From Robiginitomaculum sp. (lineage in GTDB: Bacteria > Pseudomonadota > Alphaproteobacteria > Caulobacterales > Maricaulaceae): a stretch of 47,815 bases of DNA. This document shows positions 42,713-47,815 of this stretch, one piece after another. Where the stretch lies: contig WFTT01000066.1 of NCBI GenBank assembly GCA_015485335.1, positions 1-47,815 of the forward strand. Reading direction: 5' to 3'. The translations under genes were made by a program, and so were the position numbers. The notes under the pieces were generated by a model. It was given only the letters and a program-made list of their open reading frames with translations, was not told the origin of the DNA and made no database searches. Within the stretch, counting starts at the first letter, position 1. Each line of letters starts with the position of its first letter.

Positions 42713-43002
42713 GCAATGCACTGTTCCACCATGGTGCGCCAGACCGGCTCGGCGATCTGGGCGCTCAGGCCTTCTTTTTGTGCGCTGTTAAGAACTTTTT
42801 GTACCACATCTTCGATGCGAGCCTCATCGCGCACGGCCTCACGATCCGGCTTGATACGCGCCGCCGCATCCATGTAATCCTGGCGCTCTTTGATCAATTG
42901 CACCAGCAAGCGGTCCAGCCGGTCAATCTCATAGCGGACGTCATCCATGGTTTGGCATTCGGGACCAGTGTTCATGCGCGGATCAGAGGTATATTGGGTC
43001 AT
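42673..43002 (-). CDS. Chorismate mutase, AroQ type
   Basis: A 109-residue all-helical AroQ-class protein. It begins MTQYTSDPRM and continues with CQTMDDVRYEIDRLDRLLVQ, LIKERQDYMDAAARIKPDRE, RDEARIEDVVQKVLNSAQ and EPVWRTMVEQCIAYEF. The conserved Arg in the first helix, the Lys in ARIK, the Arg in EARI and the terminal E-Q pair fit the active site. It converts chorismate to prephenate for Phe/Tyr synthesis; an isochorismate-pyruvate lyase is an alternative in this subfamily. Start at the ATG at 43002 with GAGAAG upstream. Confidence 0.9.
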   Translation of the reverse strand: MTQYTSDPRMNTGPECQTMDDVRYEIDRLDRLLVQLIKERQDYMDAAARIKPDREAVRDEARIEDVVQKVLNSAQKEGLSAQIAEPVWRTMVEQCIAYEFSRWDDLRNA

Positions 43003-43124
43003 GGATGGCTTCTCATTGCTTTTGCGCCGGAACCTACAGAATGCAGCGCAACTGGCAAGTAGAGATAGCGGCACGGTGCCACATCGCCGCAAACGCGCTT
43101 GATATTACAGAGTGTGCGCCGTAA

Positions 43125-44210
<1,086 letters not shown>

Positions 44211-44213
44211 GCC

Positions 44214-44804
44214 ATGGAGGCTTTCACCCTGTATGGCTTTACCGGTTCGGGCAATTGCGAAAAAGTACGCATGGTGGCGGATTTTCTCTCTTTGCCTTAC
44301 CAGTGGATAGAGACACCCATCTTTGACGGGGCCGCCCAAACCGAGGACTTTTTACAATCCATCAATCCTGCCGGGCAGGTGCCGGCCATTGTCTTCGCCG
44401 ATCAGCGAACACTGGCCCAGTCCAATGCCATCATGCTGTATCTGGCCGAAGGCTCGGCCCTGATCCCCGAAGATGCCTATCGGCGCGCGCAAATGCATGC
44501 CTGGCTGTTCTGGGAGCAATACACCCACGAGCCAGCCATAGCGGTACGCCGGGCGCTGATCCAGTATCGCGGCGTGGATGAGGCCGATATCGATCCGGCC
44601 CTGATGCAAAAAGGTATGGCGGCGCTGGGCCTGATGGAACGCTCGCTGGTCGATCAGGACTGGCTGGTGAAGGGGCAGATGAGCCTCGCCGATATCGCCC
44701 TGATGGCCTATACCCGCCTCGCCCCACAGGGAGGATTTTCCCTTGCCCCCTTCCCGGCCATTCAAGACTGGCTGGCGCGCTGTGAACAGCATTTGACCAG
44801 GTGA
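44214..44804 (+). CDS. Glutathione S-transferase-like protein
   Basis: A 196-residue GST-fold protein. The thioredoxin-like N-domain runs FTLYGFTGSGNCEKVRMVADFL, INPAGQVPAIVFADQRTLAQSNAIMLYLAE, with the cis-Pro and the Gln-Ser gamma-glutamyl-binding motif. The helical C-domain has DWLVKGQMSLADIALMAYTRLA with the capping Asp. Placed 3 bp after the reductase stop, it is co-transcribed with it and with the ferredoxin. It may protect or reduce a substrate of the redox chain; no specific reaction can be given. Confidence 0.93.
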   Translation: MEAFTLYGFTGSGNCEKVRMVADFLSLPYQWIETPIFDGAAQTEDFLQSINPAGQVPAIVFADQRTLAQSNAIMLYLAEGSALIPEDAYRRAQMHAWLFWEQYTHEPAIAVRRALIQYRGVDEADIDPALMQKGMAALGLMERSLVDQDWLVKGQMSLADIALMAYTRLAPQGGFSLAPFPAIQDWLARCEQHLTR

Positions 44805-44848
44805 AGCCGGCCCTTGCATCCCCCGGTCAGGCACGCTAATCGGCGATC

Positions 44849-45196
44849 ATGAATACCATTCCAGAAGACCCCGAAATCATTCTTAATGTGACCACCATGG
44901 ATGGCCAGGAGCACGCCCTGATGGCCCTTGAGGGCTGGCGCGCCATGGAGGTCATTCGCGATTATGGCTTGCCGATCAAGGCCGAATGCGGTGGCGCCTG
45001 TGCCTGTGCCACCTGTCATGTCTATGTAGACCCGGCCTGGACCGACAAGCTGGTCCCGCCGACCAGCGAAGAAGAGGACATGCTGGACGAAGCCTTCGAC
45101 GTCAAAGAAAACTCGCGCCTGTCATGCCAGATCCTGATGAAACCGGCGCTGAATGGACTGCACCTCTGCCTGGCACCAGGCTCTGAACCGGATTGA
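44849..45196 (+). CDS. [2Fe-2S] ferredoxin, adrenodoxin type
   Basis: A 115-residue ferredoxin. The cluster ligands are C47, C53 and C56 (AECGGACACATCHVYV) and C93 (SRLSCQILM). The N-terminal beta-grasp half (ILNVTTMDGQEHALMALEGW...IRDYG) is of the vertebrate/bacterial-type ISC ferredoxin family. EEEDMLDEAF is the acidic helix used for reductase contact. It probably accepts electrons from the reductase two genes upstream and feeds Fe-S assembly, a P450 or an oxygenase. No such oxygenase lies in the window. Confidence 0.95.
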   Translation: MNTIPEDPEIILNVTTMDGQEHALMALEGWRAMEVIRDYGLPIKAECGGACACATCHVYVDPAWTDKLVPPTSEEEDMLDEAFDVKENSRLSCQILMKPALNGLHLCLAPGSEPD

Positions 45197-45322
45197 GCCT
45201 CTCCTCTCTGTTCTCGCCCATGCCCGATTTTATGTTATTTTTTGGTAATATACTGCCGCTTTATAGCCCATTTTTTGCCTTGGCATGATATTTATGCTAT
45301 ATAGTTTCCGAAGGGGACACGC

Positions 45323-46069
45323 ATGAGCGCTGCCACCCAGAGCCGTGACACCTGCCTGCCGGATATTATTCTGGAAATTGGCCGTGCGTCAGATGCCAAC
45401 ACCCTGGTCACCCTGTTCAGTCGTTATCTGGATACGTTTTCTTTGGGTCCATACACCCTGGCCGAGATATGCCGGGCCGGAGATGACTGGCGCGAAAATC
45501 TGATTCTGGGTACGGTTCCCGATACCTATCTGACGGAGTATTTCGCCACCAACAGTTTTTTCGACAGCCCGACCTTTCGGGCCACCCAGTATTCCTGCAA
45601 GCCGATATCCTTCGCCAAAATCTTCGACATTGCCCAGTTATCCAGACGCGGCCATAAAATTTACAACCGCGCCAAAAAAGCTGGTCTGGAAAAGGGCTAT
45701 TGCTTTCCCCTCAAGGGGCGCAGTTGTCGGCCCACAATGATGTATATCGCCGGCGACTTTAAAAATATTGATGCCCAGGCCCTGATGCTTATGGAAATGG
45801 TGATCCTGGCGTTTTACCGCCGGGCCTGTGACCTTTTCCCCGGATCAGAGCTACAGGGGATACGCCATGATGGCGGCCTGTCGGACCGGGAACGCGAAAC
45901 CCTCAGCTGGGTCGCCCAGGGCAAAACCGACTGGGAAATTGCTCAATTGCTAGAGATCTCGGAACGCACCGTTCATTACCATATAGAAAATGCCAAAAAG
46001 AAGATGATGGTGCCAACGCGCCTGCAGGCCGTCGTGGAGGCCATCCGTAATCTTGAGATATTAATCTAG
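45323..46069 (+). CDS. LuxR-type quorum-sensing regulator (solo)
   Basis: A 248-residue protein. Residues about 15-165 are an autoinducer-binding-like domain; residues about 183-245 are the LuxR HTH (GLSDRERETLSWVAQGKTDW, EIAQLLEISERTVHYHIENA, KKKMMVPTRLQAVVEAI). In the ligand pocket Y and D of the TraR pattern seem present (TEYFATNSFFDSPTF), but the usual Trp residues and the Pro after Asp are changed (PISF instead of PxxW). It may bind something other than a standard acyl-homoserine lactone. No luxI-type synthase is in the window. The start ATG has AAGGGGA upstream. A lux-box-like dyad lies 30 bp after its stop, in front of a small gene that it may control. Confidence 0.88.
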   Translation: MSAATQSRDTCLPDIILEIGRASDANTLVTLFSRYLDTFSLGPYTLAEICRAGDDWRENLILGTVPDTYLTEYFATNSFFDSPTFRATQYSCKPISFAKIFDIAQLSRRGHKIYNRAKKAGLEKGYCFPLKGRSCRPTMMYIAGDFKNIDAQALMLMEMVILAFYRRACDLFPGSELQGIRHDGGLSDRERETLSWVAQGKTDWEIAQLLEISERTVHYHIENAKKKMMVPTRLQAVVEAIRNLEILI

Positions 46070-46099
46070 GGTCAGTTTGTTAAAGTATATTAAGCTTTA

Positions 46100-46119
46100 T
46101 CCTGTCTGATCGGACAGGT
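46100..46119. promoter_or_regulatory. Lux-box-like operator
   Basis: TCCTGTCTGATCGGACAGGT agrees with the Vibrio fischeri lux box at 16 of 20 positions and has six-base perfect arms (CCTGTC/GACAGG) around GATC. TAAATG at 46141-46146 lies where a -10 box is expected for a lux-type promoter. It lacks a T-run, so it is unlikely to be the terminator of the LuxR gene. Confidence 0.65.
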
Positions 46120-46224
46120 TTAAACCCCAATCGGAATCCCTAAATGATCGCTCTGCATTACACGCATAGTCGCTGCGTTCGCGTGATGATGTACGTTTTT
46201 TGACACTTTCCATTGCGAGCCCTT

Positions 46225-46470
46225 ATGGAATCCCTAGACGAGCGCCTTGACCGTATTGAACGCGAAGCCGAAGACATGCCACAGCTGGACAAGCTGAGCG
46301 ATCAGGCTCTGCGCCTGCTCTTGTCTCAGCATATACAGGACATGTGCAGTATAGGCCATCGAATCTCTAATATATCCTTTGACGAGATCGTTAAACTTAC
46401 ACAATCCAAACATGGCGCTCTTGGCATGCTGTTGCGCGAATGCGAAATCCGCGGTCGCTCTGCCAGCTGA
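46225..46470 (+). CDS. Small protein of unknown function, likely LuxR target
   Basis: An 81-residue soluble, mostly helical and acidic protein beginning MESLDERLDRIEREAEDMPQ and ending with ECEIRGRSAS. The N-terminus could form a short coiled coil. One Cys lies in DMCSIGH and one in ECEIRG. No domain is recognised. Start at the ATG at 46225; a TTG at 46213 is weaker. It sits 105 bp downstream of a lux-box-like dyad, so quorum-type control is inferred. Confidence 0.6.
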   Translation: MESLDERLDRIEREAEDMPQLDKLSDQALRLLLSQHIQDMCSIGHRISNISFDEIVKLTQSKHGALGMLLRECEIRGRSAS

Positions 46471-46550
46471 TCTGAGCACCACCCTGCCCTGCCAGTCAGA
46501 CTTGCAAATCACGCCCCCATGGCTAAGCTGATTGCCTGTTCAATGGTTAT

Positions 46551-46626
<76 letters not shown>

Positions 46627-46882
46627 TTTTCCTCATTATTTTCAATGAATTCGAAAGCATCCGGTAAAATCATTAGACTTTTATGAGACTGCTTTTCAGT
46701 CTAACGTTAGACTTTATACTGGCTTTGTTCTCAAAAATGCACCATCAGGATACCCCTTTTGTTCTCACGCACGTGAGAAAAAACAGAAAATTTGCGGGAT
46801 AGAGCACTTCCGGCGTAGATAGAATCAAATACTGGTTTACGTGGGCGTTTTCTTCTGATTCAAGGAATCAGGAGGAATTATC
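46627..46882. other. Palindrome-rich gap between tRNA-Lys and IS630 element
   Basis: No gene. It contains a perfect 16-bp palindrome AGTCTAACGTTAGACT (46698-46713), overlapping a hairpin AGACTG/CAGTCT, and TTCTCAC-GCAC-GTGAGAA (46762-46779). GTTCTCA is repeated at about 46729 and 46761. CTGATTC-AAG-GAATCAG (46855-46871) lies just ahead of the transposase SD and probably belongs to the IS630 element. The exact left end of that element was not found. Confidence 0.5.
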
Positions 46883-47612
46883 ATGGCTTTATCTTGGGAT
46901 TTACAGCTTCGTATTGTTGATTTGGTTGCTTCGGGGGTTTCGCGTCGCGAAGCGGCACGGCGGTTCCAGGTGGCAGCTTCTACGGCGGTCCGTCTGGTCA
47001 GGCAAGCGAATGAACTGGGCCATGTTGATGTCAAAAAGAGAGCGAGGCGCAAGAGCGAGCTCGATCCATTTGCCGATGATATTATCGGCTGGATCACCGA
47101 ACAACCAGACCTGACGCTGGCTGAAATGTGTGCCCGCCTGCAAGCGGAACATGGCTTGCGTGTTGGCTCTTCGACGCTGGATGACTGGCTGCGCCGTCGC
47201 CAGATCACCTATAAAAAAAACGCCGCACGCCAGTGAGCAAGAGCGTGGCGATGTGCGTGCGGCCCGGAGCCGTTGGCGCAAGCGCCAGGATTGGCTGAAA
47301 CGAAACCTGCACTTGCTGGGCAAGATTGTGTTCCTTGATGAAACCGGACTGAGCACCAAGATGGCCCGGCTGCGCGGGCGATCCGCCAAAGGGCAAAGAC
47401 TGGTGGCCCCCATTCCCCACGGCCATTGGAAAACCATGACGTTCATCGCTGGCTTGCGTCATGATGGCATGACCGCGCCATGGGTGCTGGACGGTCAGAT
47501 GGATGGTCCGGCGTTTGTCACGTACATCAAAACCCAACTCGCTCCGACCTTGAAAAAGGGGGATGTTGTGGTGATGGACAATCTACCAGTCCACAAGGTT
47601 GCTGCCGCAAAG
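46883..47612 (+). pseudogene. IS630-family transposase, frameshifted and interrupted
   Basis: The first frame (46883-47236) encodes the HTH part: WDLQLRIVDLVASGVSRREA, RRFQVAASTAVRLVRQ, LTLAEMCARLQAEHGLRVGS. A run of eight A at 47213-47220 shifts the frame; the second frame continues with KKTPHASEQERGDVRAARSR and the DDE catalytic part, with first Asp in IVFLDETGLS and second Asp in VVVMDNLPVHKVAA. The third catalytic residue and the C-terminus are absent because an IS3-family end begins at about 47613. The A8 site may be a natural slippage site as in other IS630 members, but the copy is dead without its C-terminus. SD AGGAGG precedes the ATG at 46883. Confidence 0.9.
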
Positions 47613-47815
47613 TGGACTTGTAACGGTTTTGTGCCGGTCACTGCACTTCATTATCCTACCTTTGCTTCGAATGCCAGTGGGCTGATGCCGCCGAGGTAAG
47701 AGTGGCGGCGGCGCGTGTTGTAGAAGCCATTGATGTACTGGAAGATTGCAGTTTCCACCTGCCGTCGTGTCTTCCACTTCTGTCGCCAGATCATTTCGGC
47801 TTTAAGCGACTTGAA
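47613..47815 (-). mobile_element. IS3-family insertion sequence, 3' end (partial)
   Basis: From about 47613, where TGGACTTG begins (an IS3-family style TG...CA end), the sequence is unrelated to IS630. The minus strand encodes the last 54 residues of an OrfB transposase, stop at 47651-47653: FKSLKAEMIWRQKWKTRRQV then ETAIFQYINGFYN, RRRHSYLGGISPLAFEAKVG, the typical rve_3 tail with the YNxxRRHS motif. The element runs off the right edge. Confidence 0.88.

Noticed and set aside
46100-46119. The dyad as rho-independent terminator of the LuxR gene
   Set aside because: The stem is only six pairs and is followed by TTTAAACC, not a T-run; the lux-box match is a better explanation.

Overview
The window looks like chromosomal DNA of a free-living, probably aquatic, alphaproteobacterium. 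The clues are the thioredoxin-reductase-like ferredoxin-NADP reductase, the short chorismate mutase, the CAT-anticodon tRNA and the TonB-receptor/TPR-sulfotransferase style of the sugar locus. I cannot name the genus; Kordiimonadales or Emcibacterales-like bacteria are guesses.

About 398-24169 is the highlight: a nearly complete catabolic locus for peptidoglycan (murein) fragments, built mostly from divergent gene pairs. Surface and periplasmic functions are a TonB-dependent receptor, a lipoprotein AmiD-like amidase, a NamZ-like exo-N-acetylmuramidase, a serine beta-lactamase-fold hydrolase, an NlpC/P60 lipoprotein and an M19 dipeptidase lipoprotein. Candidate importers are an SSS symporter, a DUF819 protein and an NhaC-family protein. 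Cytoplasmic enzymes are a BadF-type GlcNAc/MurNAc kinase, MurQ, a D-lactate dehydrogenase-like flavoprotein, NagA, a NagB-II deaminase, and a diaminopimelate decarboxylase. A GntR/HutC regulator (NagR-like) sits in the middle. Copies of TGGTATT, three times as tandem pairs exactly 11 bp apart, lie in the promoter gaps of this block and are probably the operators that tie it into one regulon. The sugars would end as fructose-6-phosphate, the lactyl ether as D-lactate then pyruvate, and the stem peptide as amino acids and lysine.

24359-29175 is a tight minus-strand set of five exported proteins: three Sel1-repeat proteins alternating with two unrecognised ones. 29407-31128 encodes a LuxR-type HTH fused to an alpha/beta hydrolase whose nucleophile serine appears replaced by histidine. 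31671-35859 is a TetR-headed operon of a ThDP-dependent lyase and two dehydrogenases, followed by a membrane-anchored SMP-30-like propeller, a CAT-anticodon tRNA and a DPP4-type exopeptidase.

39756-40359 is non-coding and repeat-bearing. It is followed by a SIMPL-domain protein, an extremely Arg/His/Asn/Tyr-rich exported protein, an orphan Hpt protein overlapping a chorismate mutase tail-to-tail, and a redox operon (ferredoxin reductase, GST, 2Fe-2S ferredoxin). 45323-46470 holds a LuxR solo followed by a strong lux-box-like 20-mer and a small unknown gene. After tRNA-Lys(CTT) the window ends in an IS630-family element interrupted by an IS3-family element.

All functions are read from motifs and context by eye; no database search was possible.
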